Source: an uncultured Clostridia bacterium (GTDB taxonomy: Bacteria; Bacillota; Clostridia; Oscillospirales; Oscillospiraceae). From it: a DNA stretch of 64,000 nt. The stretch lies in NCBI GenBank assembly GCA_945915065.1, contig CAMEER010000001.1, forward strand, positions 62,001-126,000, given 5' to 3'. How positions within the stretch are numbered: the stretch's first letter is position 1; each line of letters starts with the position of its first letter. Below the pieces are notes generated by a model that saw nothing but the letters and a program-made list of their open reading frames with translations, did no database searches and was not told where the DNA came from. The position numbers were made by a program, and so were the translations under genes. This document shows, one piece after another, positions 28,509 through 37,895 of the stretch.

Positions 28509-29438
28509 ATGAGCGTGAAGGACATTTTCAGCAAGAGAGCTGCATTTTCCTTTGAGGTCTTCCCGCCCAAGACGGATGTGGGCATGGAGAAGCTGTGCGG
28601 GGAAAACGGTGTTCTGGAGAAGCTGTACACCATGAACCCGGATTACATCTCCTGCACCTACGGCGCAGGCGGCTCCAACGTGGGCAAGAACCTGGAGGTG
28701 CTGGACAAGATCGTGGCCGACGGCAAGACCACGCCCGTCACCCACTTTACCTGCATCGGCAACACCAAGGATGATATCCGCCAGAAGCTGCAGACCTATC
28801 TGGATCACGGCATCAACCATGTTCTGGCCCTGCGGGGCGACCTGCCCTTCGGCTGGGAAGGCACCAACGGCGACCTGCATTACGCCACTGAACTGGTGAA
28901 GTTTATCCGTCAGGAGTTCGGCGACAAGTTCACCATCGCCGTGGCCGGTTCTCCCGAGGGCCATATCCAGTGCCGCTCTCTGGAGGCGGATATCTCCTTC
29001 CTGAAGCAGAAGCAGGACAACGGCGCCGATTACGTGATCTCTCAGCTTTGCTGGGACATGGACCAGTTCCGCTATTGGCTGGACGCCATCCGCGCGGCCG
29101 GCGTTACCATGCCCATCGATGTGGGTATCATGCCCATCACCACTATCTCCGGCACCATCACCAACGCCCTGAGCCGCAACGCCTGCGTGATGGACCGCAA
29201 GCTGTGCGAGATCATCTCCAAGTACTGGATCTTCCCCAACCCCTATGATCCCGCCCCCTTTGACGCGGATGCCGAGCAGAAGAAGGCCGACTTCCGCAAG
29301 GCCGGTCTGGACTACACCATCGAGCTGATCGACCAGTATCGCGCCTGCGGTGTGGACGGCATCCACCTGTACGCGCTGAACAAGTACGACGACGTGGCCT
29401 ACATCGCCAAGAACGCCGGCCTTATTGACCTGATTTGA
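28509..29438 (+). CDS. metF: Methylenetetrahydrofolate reductase
   Basis: 309 residues, TIM-barrel MetF family. It reduces 5,10-methylene-THF to 5-methyl-THF, the last step of the methyl branch. Visible features: FEVFPPK at the N-terminus, the conserved YGAGGS, HFTCIG, LALRGDLP and the QLCWD/PIDVGIMPI core. AAGGAGG precedes ATG 28509. The zinc/Fe-S partner MetV found with many acetogen reductases is not in this window, so the electron donor is unresolved. It lies 70 bp before the AcsF-like ATPase. Confidence 0.93.
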   Translation: MSVKDIFSKRAAFSFEVFPPKTDVGMEKLCGENGVLEKLYTMNPDYISCTYGAGGSNVGKNLEVLDKIVADGKTTPVTHFTCIGNTKDDIRQKLQTYLDHGINHVLALRGDLPFGWEGTNGDLHYATELVKFIRQEFGDKFTIAVAGSPEGHIQCRSLEADISFLKQKQDNGADYVISQLCWDMDQFRYWLDAIRAAGVTMPIDVGIMPITTISGTITNALSRNACVMDRKLCEIISKYWIFPNPYDPAPFDADAEQKKADFRKAGLDYTIELIDQYRACGVDGIHLYALNKYDDVAYIAKNAGLIDLI

Positions 29439-29452
29439 CATAAGACCCTGTG

Positions 29453-29480
29453 CCCTGCGGGGAGTGATCCTCCCCGCAGG
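29453..29480 (+). other. Intercistronic hairpin between metF and the ATPase gene
   Basis: Perfect stem CCTGCGGGGA / TCCCCGCAGG without a T-run. More likely an mRNA-processing or stability hairpin than a terminator. Confidence 0.55.
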
Positions 29481-29501
29481 CGACGCAAAAGGAAAGATAC
29501 T

Positions 29502-30272
29502 ATGGGAAAGACACATATTATTGCAGTGGCAGGCAAGGGTGGCGTCGGCAAAACGACCACCTGCGGCATGCTGATCGACTATCTGTGCAAGGCGGGCAAG
29601 GGCCCGCTGCTGGTAGTGGATGCCGACGCCAATTCCAACCTGAACGAGGTGCTGGGCGTGGAAGTGGAGACCACGCTGGGCGACATCCGTGAGGAGATGG
29701 CACAGGCGGAGAAAAACGGCACTGTGCCGCCCAGCATGACCAAGGCGGATTACGCTGAGATGAAGTTCAGCTCCGCCCTGGTGGAGGAGGACGACTATGA
29801 CATGCTGGTCATGGGCCGGACCCAGGGCAAGGGCTGCTACTGCTTTGTCAACGGCGTGCTGAAAACGCAGATCGACAAGTACGTCGGCAACTACAAATAT
29901 ATGATCATCGACAACGAGGCCGGGCTGGAGCATATCAGCCGCGGCACCCTGCCCCATGTGGACACCATGCTGCTGATCTCGGATTGCTCGCGGCGGGGTA
30001 TCCAGGCGGCCGGCAGGATCGCCGAGATGATCCGGGAGCTGGAGCTGAAGCCCGGCACCATGAAGCTGATCGTCAACCGTGCGCCGGGCGGAGAGCTGAA
30101 TCCCGGCGTGGCGGAGGAGATCGAAAAATACCACCTGGAGCTGGCAGGCGTACTGCCCCAGGACGATACGGTTTACGCCTATGACTGCGAAGGAAAGCCC
30201 AGTTCGCAGGTCCCCGACAGCGCGCCGGTGAAGAAGGCCCTGGCCGGGATCATCAAGGAACTGAATCTCTAA
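29502..30272 (+). CDS. acsF: AcsF/CooC-family maturation ATPase
   Basis: 256 residues with deviant Walker A GKGGVGKTT (11-19) and the CxC metal site at C112-Y-C114 (GKGCYCFVNG). The MIIDNEAGLEHISRG segment is shared with CooC-type ATPases. Its position directly before acsD and its TQGKGCYCF motif make AcsF, linked to nickel loading of acetyl-CoA synthase, more likely than a second CooC, but the two are hard to separate by eye. AAGGAAAG precedes the ATG. Confidence 0.85.
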   Translation: MGKTHIIAVAGKGGVGKTTTCGMLIDYLCKAGKGPLLVVDADANSNLNEVLGVEVETTLGDIREEMAQAEKNGTVPPSMTKADYAEMKFSSALVEEDDYDMLVMGRTQGKGCYCFVNGVLKTQIDKYVGNYKYMIIDNEAGLEHISRGTLPHVDTMLLISDCSRRGIQAAGRIAEMIRELELKPGTMKLIVNRAPGGELNPGVAEEIEKYHLELAGVLPQDDTVYAYDCEGKPSSQVPDSAPVKKALAGIIKELNL

Positions 30273-30303
30273 AAATAACATCAACTAAGGGGGATCTGTC
30301 AAG

Positions 30304-31248
30304 ATGTCTTTCGTTCCCAAGAAACAGACGTACAATGCCCGCATCAATGAGGTGGTTCTGGGCGTTGGTGAAAAAGCGGTGACCATCGGCGGCCAGAATG
30401 TGCTGGCGTTCCACACCTTCGACGCGGAGATCGCCAACGCGCCCAAGATCGGCGTGGAGCTGACCGACGCCGGTATGGCTATGTGCACCATGCCCGGCGA
30501 GCAGAAGTTCTATGAGGGCTGCGCCACGGTGGCCGATATGGCGAAGCGCGCGGAGACCATGGAGGGCGCGTCCTTTATCTGCCTGCATCTGGAGGGCGCC
30601 GATCCCAACGGTGAGAACAAGTCCGTGGACGAGTGTGTGGCGCTGGCCAAGTCCGTGGCCGACGCCACCGACATGCCGCTGGTGATCATGGGCTGCAAGA
30701 ATATCGAGAAGGACACCGAGCTGTTCAACAAGATCGCCGAGGCGCTGTCCGGCAAGAACATTCTGGTGCTGTCCGCCCGTGACGAGAATTACAAGGCCAT
30801 CGGCGCCGGCGCCGGCCTGGCCTACGGCCAGAAGGTGGGCGCGGAGTCCGCCGTGGATATCAACCTGGCCAAGCAGTTGAACACCGTTATGACCCAGCTG
30901 GGCGTCAACGCCCAGTCCATCGTGATGAACATCGGCTCCGCCGCCGCCGGTTACGGCTTTGAGTATGTGGCCTCCACGCTGGATCGCGTGAAGGACGCCG
31001 CTCTGAGCCAGTCCGACGCCATGCTGCAGATGCCCATTATCACCCCCGTGTCCGCCGATACCTGGGGCGTGAAGGAGTCCATCATGCCTGAGGCCGACAT
31101 GCCCGAGTGGGGCTCCCAGGAAGAACGCGGCATCGAGATGGAGATCGTTACCGCCGCCGCCGTGCTGGCCAGCGGCAGCGACGCCGTCATCATGCGCCAC
31201 CCCGAAGCCATCCGCACCATCGCCGCCATGATCGGCGAGTTGGTCTGA
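30304..31248 (+). CDS. acsD: Corrinoid/iron-sulfur protein small subunit
   Basis: 314 residues, TIM-barrel family CdhD/AcsD. It pairs with AcsC to form the corrinoid protein that carries the methyl group from methyl-THF to acetyl-CoA synthase. The N-terminal KQTYNARINEVVLG, the HLEGADPNG and the PVSADTWGVKES segments are typical. It starts 32 bp after the ATPase gene and ends 22 bp before the acsC-acsE fusion. Confidence 0.92.
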   Translation: MSFVPKKQTYNARINEVVLGVGEKAVTIGGQNVLAFHTFDAEIANAPKIGVELTDAGMAMCTMPGEQKFYEGCATVADMAKRAETMEGASFICLHLEGADPNGENKSVDECVALAKSVADATDMPLVIMGCKNIEKDTELFNKIAEALSGKNILVLSARDENYKAIGAGAGLAYGQKVGAESAVDINLAKQLNTVMTQLGVNAQSIVMNIGSAAAGYGFEYVASTLDRVKDAALSQSDAMLQMPIITPVSADTWGVKESIMPEADMPEWGSQEERGIEMEIVTAAAVLASGSDAVIMRHPEAIRTIAAMIGELV

Positions 31249-31270
31249 CGCGGAAAGGAGGAAGCAAACA

Positions 31271-33547
31271 ATGGCTGTAAAAGGTTTAGATATTTTCAAG
31301 CTGTCCCCGAAGAAGAACTGCAAGGAGTGCGGCGTGCCCACCTGTATGGCATTCTGCATGAAGGTGGCCCAGGGCGCGCTGCCCATCGAGAAGTGCCCCT
31401 ATATGTCCGACGAGGCCATCGCCCTGCTGAGCGAGGCGACCGCGCCTCCCATGAAGGCCATCGAAGTCGGCGGCATGAAGCTGGGCGGCGAGACCGTGAT
31501 GATGCGTCATGAAAAGACCTTCGTCAACCGCAACCGCTTTGCCGTGTCCCTGTGCACCTGCATGGACGACGCCGCTGTGGACGCCAAGATCGCCGAGATG
31601 AAGGCCGTGGATTACGAGCGTATCGGCGAGCGTGAGTATGTGGAGTTCCTGCTGATCCATGACGCCGGCGACGGCGCACGGCTGGCGGAGCTGTGCAAGA
31701 AGGCTGCCGCAACTGAGCGTGCCGTCATTATCGACACCGAGAGCGTGGACAACGCCAAGCTGGCGCTGGCCGCCATCGGCGACACCAAGCCCCTGCTGAA
31801 CGGCGCCAACAAGGACAACTACGAGGCCATGAACGCGCTGGCCGTGGAAGCCGGCGTGGTGCTGGGCGTCAAGGGTGCTGATCTGGCGGAGCTCCACGAC
31901 ACCGTGGCCGCGCTGGAGAAGCTGGACAACAAGAACCTGGTCATCGACGTGACCGGCGCCACCGTGAAGGAGACCTTCGCCAATGCCGTGCTGGTGCGCC
32001 GCACCGCCCTGAAGGACGGCGACCGCACCTTTGGCTATCCCTCTATCGTGAATCTGGCCAAGCTGTGCCGCGGCGATGTACATATGGAGGCCGCTCTGGC
32101 GGCTGTGTTCACCATGAAGTACGGCTCCATCGTGGCCATGGAGACCATGCGCTATGCCGAGGCGCTGCCGCTGTACGGTCTGCGCCAGAACGTGTTCACC
32201 GATCCTCAGAAGCCCATGAAGGTGGAACCGGGCATCTATCCCATCAACGGCGCGACCCCCGATGATCCCTGCGCCCTGACCGTGGACTTCGCTCTGACCT
32301 ACTTCCTGGTCTCCGGTGAGCTGGAGCGCTCCAAGGTGCCGGTGAACCTGCTGATCACCGATGCGTCCGGTATGTCCGTGCTGACCGCATGGGCCGCCGG
32401 TAAGTTCTCCTCCGGCTCCATCAAGAAGTTCTTTGATGAGTACGATATCGCCGGCAAGATCAACAACCGCACCCTGATCATCCCCGGCAAGGCCGCTGTG
32501 ATGAAGGGCGACATTCAGGATAAGCTGCCCGACTGGAACGTGGTGGTGGGCACCCGCGAGGCCGTGGAGCTGGTGAAGTACCTGCGCGACGGCGAACACG
32601 TCAAGGCCGCCGAGGCCGTGGCCGCCTCCAAGAAGCCGGCCGACGAGAAAAAGGCCGTTGTGGACGCCGACGCTCCGCTGGACTTCGAGAAGATCGCCAT
32701 GTCTATCCCCGAGATCAAGGTGGTGGATATGGGCGTCAGCTACAAGCAGCGCGATCCCAACTCCCCCAAGTTCGTCACCATCGGCGAGCGCATCCACTGC
32801 ATCAGCCCCGTGATCCGCGAGGCCATGAACAACATGGATCCCGAGCCGATCCTGAAGCGTGCCGCCGAGCAGATCAAGGCCGGCGCCACCTATCTGGACG
32901 TGAACATCGGCCCCGCCGAGTCCAACGGCCCCGAGCTGATGACCTGGGCGGTGAAGCTGCTGCAGGAGAACTTCAACAACGTGCCTCTGGCACTGGATAC
33001 CGCCAACAAGAAGGCCATCGAGGCCGGCATCCGGGTGTACAACCGCACCAACGGCAAGCCCATCGTCAACTCCGCCGACGCCGGTTCCCGTATTTCCAAC
33101 ATCGATCTGGCGGCCGCCAACGACGCCATCGTTATCGCCCTGTGCTCCGCCGACGGTATCGCCAAGGACAACGAGGAGCGCATGATGCACTGCCACCACA
33201 TGCTGGAGCGCGGCCTGAGTCTGGGCATGGACGCTTCCGACCTGTGGTTCGACCCCCTGTTCCTGGTGGTCAAGGGTATGCAGGATAAGCAGATGGACGT
33301 GCTGAACGCCATCAAGATGTTCGCCGACGAGGGCCTGAAGTCCACCGGCGGCCTCAGCAACAACTCCAACGGCGCTCCCAAGGCCGTCCGTCCCATTCTG
33401 GACTCCACGCTGGTGGCCATGGCTATGATGCAGGGTCTGACCTCCGCCATCGTCAACCCCAACGACCTGCGCCTGATGGAGACCATCAAGTCCTGCGACA
33501 TCTTCAAGAACCACGTTCTGTACTCCGACTCCTATCTGGACGAGTAA
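31271..33547 (+). CDS. acsC-acsE: Fusion of corrinoid/iron-sulfur protein large subunit and methyl-THF:corrinoid methyltransferase
   Basis: 758 residues in one uninterrupted frame. Residues 1-450 are AcsC: a [4Fe-4S] motif C17-x2-C20-x4-C25-x16-C42, a TIM barrel and a corrinoid-binding C-terminal region. A Lys/Asp-rich linker (about 452-495) joins to residues 498-758, a full AcsE/MetH-type pterin-binding barrel with FVTIGERIH, LDVNIGP, ALDTAN (D576), VNSADAG (N600) and GLSNNSN (N697), matching catalytic positions of Moorella AcsE. In known acetogens these are separate genes of about 446 and 262 codons. No internal Shine-Dalgarno-ATG is evident at the junction. AAAGGAGG precedes ATG 31271. Confidence 0.93.
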   Translation: MAVKGLDIFKLSPKKNCKECGVPTCMAFCMKVAQGALPIEKCPYMSDEAIALLSEATAPPMKAIEVGGMKLGGETVMMRHEKTFVNRNRFAVSLCTCMDDAAVDAKIAEMKAVDYERIGEREYVEFLLIHDAGDGARLAELCKKAAATERAVIIDTESVDNAKLALAAIGDTKPLLNGANKDNYEAMNALAVEAGVVLGVKGADLAELHDTVAALEKLDNKNLVIDVTGATVKETFANAVLVRRTALKDGDRTFGYPSIVNLAKLCRGDVHMEAALAAVFTMKYGSIVAMETMRYAEALPLYGLRQNVFTDPQKPMKVEPGIYPINGATPDDPCALTVDFALTYFLVSGELERSKVPVNLLITDASGMSVLTAWAAGKFSSGSIKKFFDEYDIAGKINNRTLIIPGKAAVMKGDIQDKLPDWNVVVGTREAVELVKYLRDGEHVKAAEAVAASKKPADEKKAVVDADAPLDFEKIAMSIPEIKVVDMGVSYKQRDPNSPKFVTIGERIHCISPVIREAMNNMDPEPILKRAAEQIKAGATYLDVNIGPAESNGPELMTWAVKLLQENFNNVPLALDTANKKAIEAGIRVYNRTNGKPIVNSADAGSRISNIDLAAANDAIVIALCSADGIAKDNEERMMHCHHMLERGLSLGMDASDLWFDPLFLVVKGMQDKQMDVLNAIKMFADEGLKSTGGLSNNSNGAPKAVRPILDSTLVAMAMMQGLTSAIVNPNDLRLMETIKSCDIFKNHVLYSDSYLDE

Positions 33548-33762
33548 AGCGGCGAAAGGGCTTCGCTTTTCTGACGGAAAGAGGAATATATTGACTGCGC
33601 GCGCCCTGCGGGCACACTTGCAGCCTGAGGGAAAGAGGATGAAACGGACCTGCGCCGCACATGGCGCAGACGCTGCGAGATTTTGAGCTTCTGCCTCCCG
33701 CCGTCACACGGCGGCGGGAGGTTTTGGCACATCCACGAATTTTTTTATAGGAGGATCTACCT
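33548..33762 (+). other. 215-bp gap with hairpins before the second acsB
   Basis: No open frame with a ribosome site. It contains a hairpin TGCGCC..GGCGCA near 33650 and a strong stem CCTCCCGCCG / CGGCGGGAGG (33694-33721) followed by TTTTGG, which could attenuate transcription into acsB2. No convincing promoter was found. Confidence 0.5.
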
Positions 33763-35898
33763 ATGAGCGTATTAACCGACCTGATCTATGGCGGTTCCAA
33801 CGCCGTGGCCGGCCTGACGGAAGGCGCAGTCAACGACGCGATCGCCAAATACGGCGCAGACAAAGAAATCGCATTTCCCGATACCGCGTACTTTTTCCCG
33901 ACGATCTATGCCGCCACCGGCGTGAAAGTCAAAACATTGGGTGATCTGCCTGCCTGCGTGGGCGTGCTGAAAAGCCTGATCACCAATCAGGAGGATCTGG
34001 GCCAGGCGCTGAACGCCGGTCTTGCCACCGCCGTGGGCGCTGAGATCCTGGAGGGCCTGAAGTTTGTGGAGCCCAAGGACGCCTATGAGCAGGCCGCCGT
34101 GCCCGGTATCGGCTTCGTACCCGACCCCATCATCCGTTCTCTGGGCGTGCCGCTGGTCACCGGCGACATCCCCGGCGTGGCGGTGGTGCTGGGCAAGGCG
34201 GAAAACCCGGAGGATGCCGTGAAGGTGGTCAAGGACTATCAGTCCAAGGGCATTATGACCTTCATGGTGGGCGACGTCATTGAGCAGTGCGCCGAGGGCG
34301 GCGTGAAAATGGGCCTTGAGTTCCGTGTGATCCCGCTGGGTCACGACGTGACCTCCGTTATCCATGTGGTGACCGTGGCCATCCGCGCCGCGCTGATCTT
34401 CGGCAACGTGCAGCCCGGCGATCTGGCCGGCCTGCTGGCCTACACCAAGGAGCGCGTACCCGCCTTCGTCAACACCTTCGGCGCTATCGACAGCGTGGTG
34501 GTCTCTGCCGGCGCCGGCGCCATCGCGCTGGGCTTCCCCGTTGTGGTGGACATTGATCTGGGCGAGAATCAGGTGCCCGGCGCGCTGGAGTCCGTGCTGG
34601 ATCACAGCGAGACCGTGAAGCGCTCTCTGGAGCTGCGAAACATCAAGATCAAGTCCAAGGATCTGCCTATCCCTGTGGCCTTCTCCGCCGCCTTTGAGGG
34701 CGAGATCATCCGTAAGGCTGACGTGAAGGCGGAGTTCTGGTCCTCCAAGAATCCCACCTGCGAGCTGGTGCTGATGAAGGACGCCGACCAGGTGGAGGAT
34801 CATAAGATCACGCTGATCGGCCCGGACATCGACTCCGGCGATCTGGAATACGCCATGGGCACCTTTATCGAGGTCTATGGCAAGAAGATGCAGGCCGACT
34901 TTGAGTCTGTCATCGAGCGCAAGATCCATGCATGGTTCAACTACATGGAGGGCGTGATGCACACCGGCCAGCGGAACCTGCTGCGTGTCCGCGTGTCCAA
35001 CGACGCCTTTGAAAAGGGCCTGCGCATGAAGGACTTCGGCGAAGTGCTGTACCATATGATCATGGATGAGTTCGACGCCGTTGTGGATAAGTGCCAGATC
35101 ACCCTGATCACCGATCCCGCTGAAACCAAGAAGCTGCTGGAGGAGCAGGCGATGCCCCGCTACAATATGCGTGACGACCGGCTGGCCTCCATGTCCGATG
35201 AGTCTGTGGATCAGTTCTATACCTGCATCCTGTGCCAGTCCTTCGCCCCCGCCCACTGCTGTGTGGTAACGCCGGAGCGTCTGGGCCTGTGCGGCGCTGT
35301 GTCCTGGCTGGACGCCAAGGCCACCTATGAGCTGAACCCCAACGGCCCGTCTCAGCCTATCCCCAAGGAGGGCTGTCTTGACGAGCGCACCGGCAGCTAT
35401 GAGACCGTCAACGAGACGGTAAAGAACGCCACCCACGGCGCCGTGGAGTCTGTGACGCTGTACTCCATTCTGGAGGATCCCATGACCTCCTGCGGCTGCT
35501 TCGAGTGCATCTGCGGCATTGAGCCCATGTCCAACGGCTTTATCGTGGTCAACCGCGAGTACAGCGGCACCACTCCCGTGGGTATGACCTTCGGCGAGCT
35601 GGCCTCCTGCACCGGCGGCGGCGTTCAGACCCCCGGCTATATGGGCCATGGCCGTCACTTCATCTCCTCCAAGAAGTTCATCCACGCCGAGGGCGGCATC
35701 GAGCGTATCGTGTGGATGCCCAAGGAGCTGAAGGACGATGTGGCCGCCCGCCTCAACAAGACCGCCATGGAGCTGTACGGCATCGAGAACTTCAGCGATA
35801 TGATCGCCGACGAGACCATCTGCACCGACTGCGACGCGCTGATGGAGTTCCTGACGGAGAAGAACCATCCCGTGCTGGGCATGGATCCCCTGATGTAA
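33763..35898 (+). CDS. acsB2: Acetyl-CoA synthase catalytic subunit (copy 2)
   Basis: 711 residues, clearly paralogous to the copy at 22517 but diverged across the whole length, most in the first 130 residues. A-cluster ligands are intact: C488-x2-C491-x8-C500-x9-C510 and C577-G-C579. It lies among acsD, acsCE and acsV, the classic acs context, whereas copy 1 is with CODH. Conserved active-site ligands argue that both are functional. Confidence 0.94.
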   Translation: MSVLTDLIYGGSNAVAGLTEGAVNDAIAKYGADKEIAFPDTAYFFPTIYAATGVKVKTLGDLPACVGVLKSLITNQEDLGQALNAGLATAVGAEILEGLKFVEPKDAYEQAAVPGIGFVPDPIIRSLGVPLVTGDIPGVAVVLGKAENPEDAVKVVKDYQSKGIMTFMVGDVIEQCAEGGVKMGLEFRVIPLGHDVTSVIHVVTVAIRAALIFGNVQPGDLAGLLAYTKERVPAFVNTFGAIDSVVVSAGAGAIALGFPVVVDIDLGENQVPGALESVLDHSETVKRSLELRNIKIKSKDLPIPVAFSAAFEGEIIRKADVKAEFWSSKNPTCELVLMKDADQVEDHKITLIGPDIDSGDLEYAMGTFIEVYGKKMQADFESVIERKIHAWFNYMEGVMHTGQRNLLRVRVSNDAFEKGLRMKDFGEVLYHMIMDEFDAVVDKCQITLITDPAETKKLLEEQAMPRYNMRDDRLASMSDESVDQFYTCILCQSFAPAHCCVVTPERLGLCGAVSWLDAKATYELNPNGPSQPIPKEGCLDERTGSYETVNETVKNATHGAVESVTLYSILEDPMTSCGCFECICGIEPMSNGFIVVNREYSGTTPVGMTFGELASCTGGGVQTPGYMGHGRHFISSKKFIHAEGGIERIVWMPKELKDDVAARLNKTAMELYGIENFSDMIADETICTDCDALMEFLTEKNHPVLGMDPLM

Positions 35899-35902
35899 CC
35901 AA

Positions 35903-35940
35903 TTTCTCTGTGGGGCGGCGAACGCCGCCCCACAGAGAAA
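35903..35940 (+). other. Long hairpin between acsB2 and acsV
   Basis: Eighteen-pair near-perfect stem around CTGTGGGGCGGCG with no T-run after it; probably an mRNA stability or processing element within the operon. Confidence 0.55.
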
Positions 35941-35961
35941 AGCGACCCCAAGGAGAACGAT

Positions 35962-37893
35962 ATGTATCAGGTCATCTTTACCTTTGAAAACGGCGCCGCG
36001 CCAGTGACGGCTACCGCCGCGCCCGGCGAGACTTTGCTGGAGACTGCCCGTGCCGCCAACGTGGCCATCGACGCCCCCTGCTCCGGCAACGGCTCCTGCG
36101 GCAAGTGCCGCGTGAAGCTGCTGGAGGGGGCGGTGGAGGGCTTGCAGACCGGCCACATCACCGACGAGGACTATGCCGCCGGCTGGCGTTTGAGCTGCGC
36201 CAGCAAGGTGACGTCCGATGTGACGGTGCTGGTGCCGGACATTGCTTCCGCCTACCAGAGCCGCATGAAAACCGCCGATCTGTCCACCGGAGAGGAGATC
36301 GCCATCTTTACCCGGCTGGAGGAGGATCTAAAAGCGGCGGGTGTGGCGTTCAGCAACGACTTCGTGGAGGCGGAGGTCGCCATGGAGGCGCCGACGCTGG
36401 AGGATACCATGCCCGACACGGAGCGGCTGACGCTGGCGCTGCAGGACGCTCTCGGCTGCGAGGAGGTGCGCCTGGGGTATCCTGTGGTACATAAACTGGC
36501 GGCGGTGCTGCGGCACAGCGGCTTTCATGTGACGGCGGCCGGTACGCTGCGCAGCGGCGTTATGCAGGTGATGGATTTGCGGCCTTTTGACGCGCCGCAG
36601 CCCATGTGCGGCCTTGCCATTGATATCGGCACCACCACGGTGTCGGCGGTGCTGATGGACCTGAAAACCGGTAAGCTGCTGGCCAAGGGATCCGGCGGCA
36701 ACGGCCAGATCCGGTACGGCGCGGACGTGATCAACCGCATTGTGGAGCAGGGACGGCCCGGCGGCGTGGAGCGCCTGCAGAAGGCTATCGTGGAGGAAAC
36801 TTTGCAGCCGCTGACCAGGGCGCTGTGCCGCAGCGCCGGCGTGGAGGCGGAGCGTATCCTGCGCTGCTGCGTGGCCTCCAACACCACCATGAACCATCTG
36901 CTGCTGGGCGTGGACGCCGATCCCGTGCGGATGGAGCCGTATATCCCCACCTTTTTCCGCTGGGATGGCCTGAAGGCCGGTGACATCCGCCTGATCGCCA
37001 ATCCCGACGCCAGGGTAGTGCTGGCCCCCAACATCGGCTCCTATGTGGGCGGCGATATCACCGCCGGTACGCTGACCAGCCGGATCTGGGATAAGGACGA
37101 ATTTTCCCTGTTCATCGATCTGGGCACCAACGGCGAAATTGTGTTCGGCAACCGGGACTTTATGATGTCCTGCGCCTGCTCCGCAGGTCCCGCCTTTGAG
37201 GGCGGCGACATCTCCTGCGGCATGCGGGCCACCGACGGCGCGGTGGAGGCCGTGACCATCGACCGGGAGACGCTGGAGCCGGTGCTGTCCATTGTGGGTA
37301 AGCCGGGCCAGAAACCGGTGGGCATCTGCGGCAGCGGTATCATCGACGTGATCGCCGAGCTGTACCGCACCTCCGCCATCTCCGCCAAGGGGCATTTTGT
37401 GCGGGAGAACCGCCGTATCCTCCGGGATGAGCACGGCATGGGCCGCTATGTGCTGGCCTTCGGCAGCGAGAGCGACACGGGCCGGGAGATCGCCATCACC
37501 GAGGTGGATATCGAGTGCTTCATCCGGGCCAAGGGCGCCATCTTCTCCGCCATCCACATCATGCTCTCCTCGCTGGATATGGACGTCAGCGTGCTGGAGC
37601 ATATCTATGTGGCGGGCGGCATCGGCAGCGGTATCAATATGGACAATGCCGTGCGCATCGGCATGTTCCCCGATGTGGACCGGGAGCTGTTCACCTATAT
37701 CGGCAATTCCTCACTGACGGGCGCTTACGCGCTGACGCTGTCCACAGCGGCGGAGGAGAAGGTCCACCAGCTGGCCAGCAACATGACCTATCTGGAGCTG
37801 TCCACCGAGCCGCGCTACATGGAGGAATTTGTGGCGGCCTGCTTCCTGCCCCATACCGACCGGGAGCTGTTCCCGTCCAGCGTACAGGAGTGA
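35962..37893 (+). CDS. acsV: Reductive activator of corrinoid protein (RACo)
   Basis: 643 residues. The N-terminal plant-type [2Fe-2S] ferredoxin domain has C40-x5-C46-x2-C49 and C79. A linker and then an ASKHA ATPase domain follow (LAIDIGTTTVSAV, DLGTNGEI, GICGSGIID, VAGGIGSG). The protein uses ATP to reduce Co(II) corrinoid, formed by accidental oxidation of AcsCD, back to the active Co(I) state. Length and order match known AcsV/RACo. The next gene begins 2 bp after its stop. Confidence 0.94.
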   Translation: MYQVIFTFENGAAPVTATAAPGETLLETARAANVAIDAPCSGNGSCGKCRVKLLEGAVEGLQTGHITDEDYAAGWRLSCASKVTSDVTVLVPDIASAYQSRMKTADLSTGEEIAIFTRLEEDLKAAGVAFSNDFVEAEVAMEAPTLEDTMPDTERLTLALQDALGCEEVRLGYPVVHKLAAVLRHSGFHVTAAGTLRSGVMQVMDLRPFDAPQPMCGLAIDIGTTTVSAVLMDLKTGKLLAKGSGGNGQIRYGADVINRIVEQGRPGGVERLQKAIVEETLQPLTRALCRSAGVEAERILRCCVASNTTMNHLLLGVDADPVRMEPYIPTFFRWDGLKAGDIRLIANPDARVVLAPNIGSYVGGDITAGTLTSRIWDKDEFSLFIDLGTNGEIVFGNRDFMMSCACSAGPAFEGGDISCGMRATDGAVEAVTIDRETLEPVLSIVGKPGQKPVGICGSGIIDVIAELYRTSAISAKGHFVRENRRILRDEHGMGRYVLAFGSESDTGREIAITEVDIECFIRAKGAIFSAIHIMLSSLDMDVSVLEHIYVAGGIGSGINMDNAVRIGMFPDVDRELFTYIGNSSLTGAYALTLSTAAEEKVHQLASNMTYLELSTEPRYMEEFVAACFLPHTDRELFPSSVQE

Positions 37894-37895
37894 CC

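Noticed and set aside
19811-35898. Long minus-strand frames opposite cooS, acsB, metF, acsCE and acsB2
   Set aside because: His/Gly/Val-rich mirror frames of strongly conserved genes; no motifs of their own.
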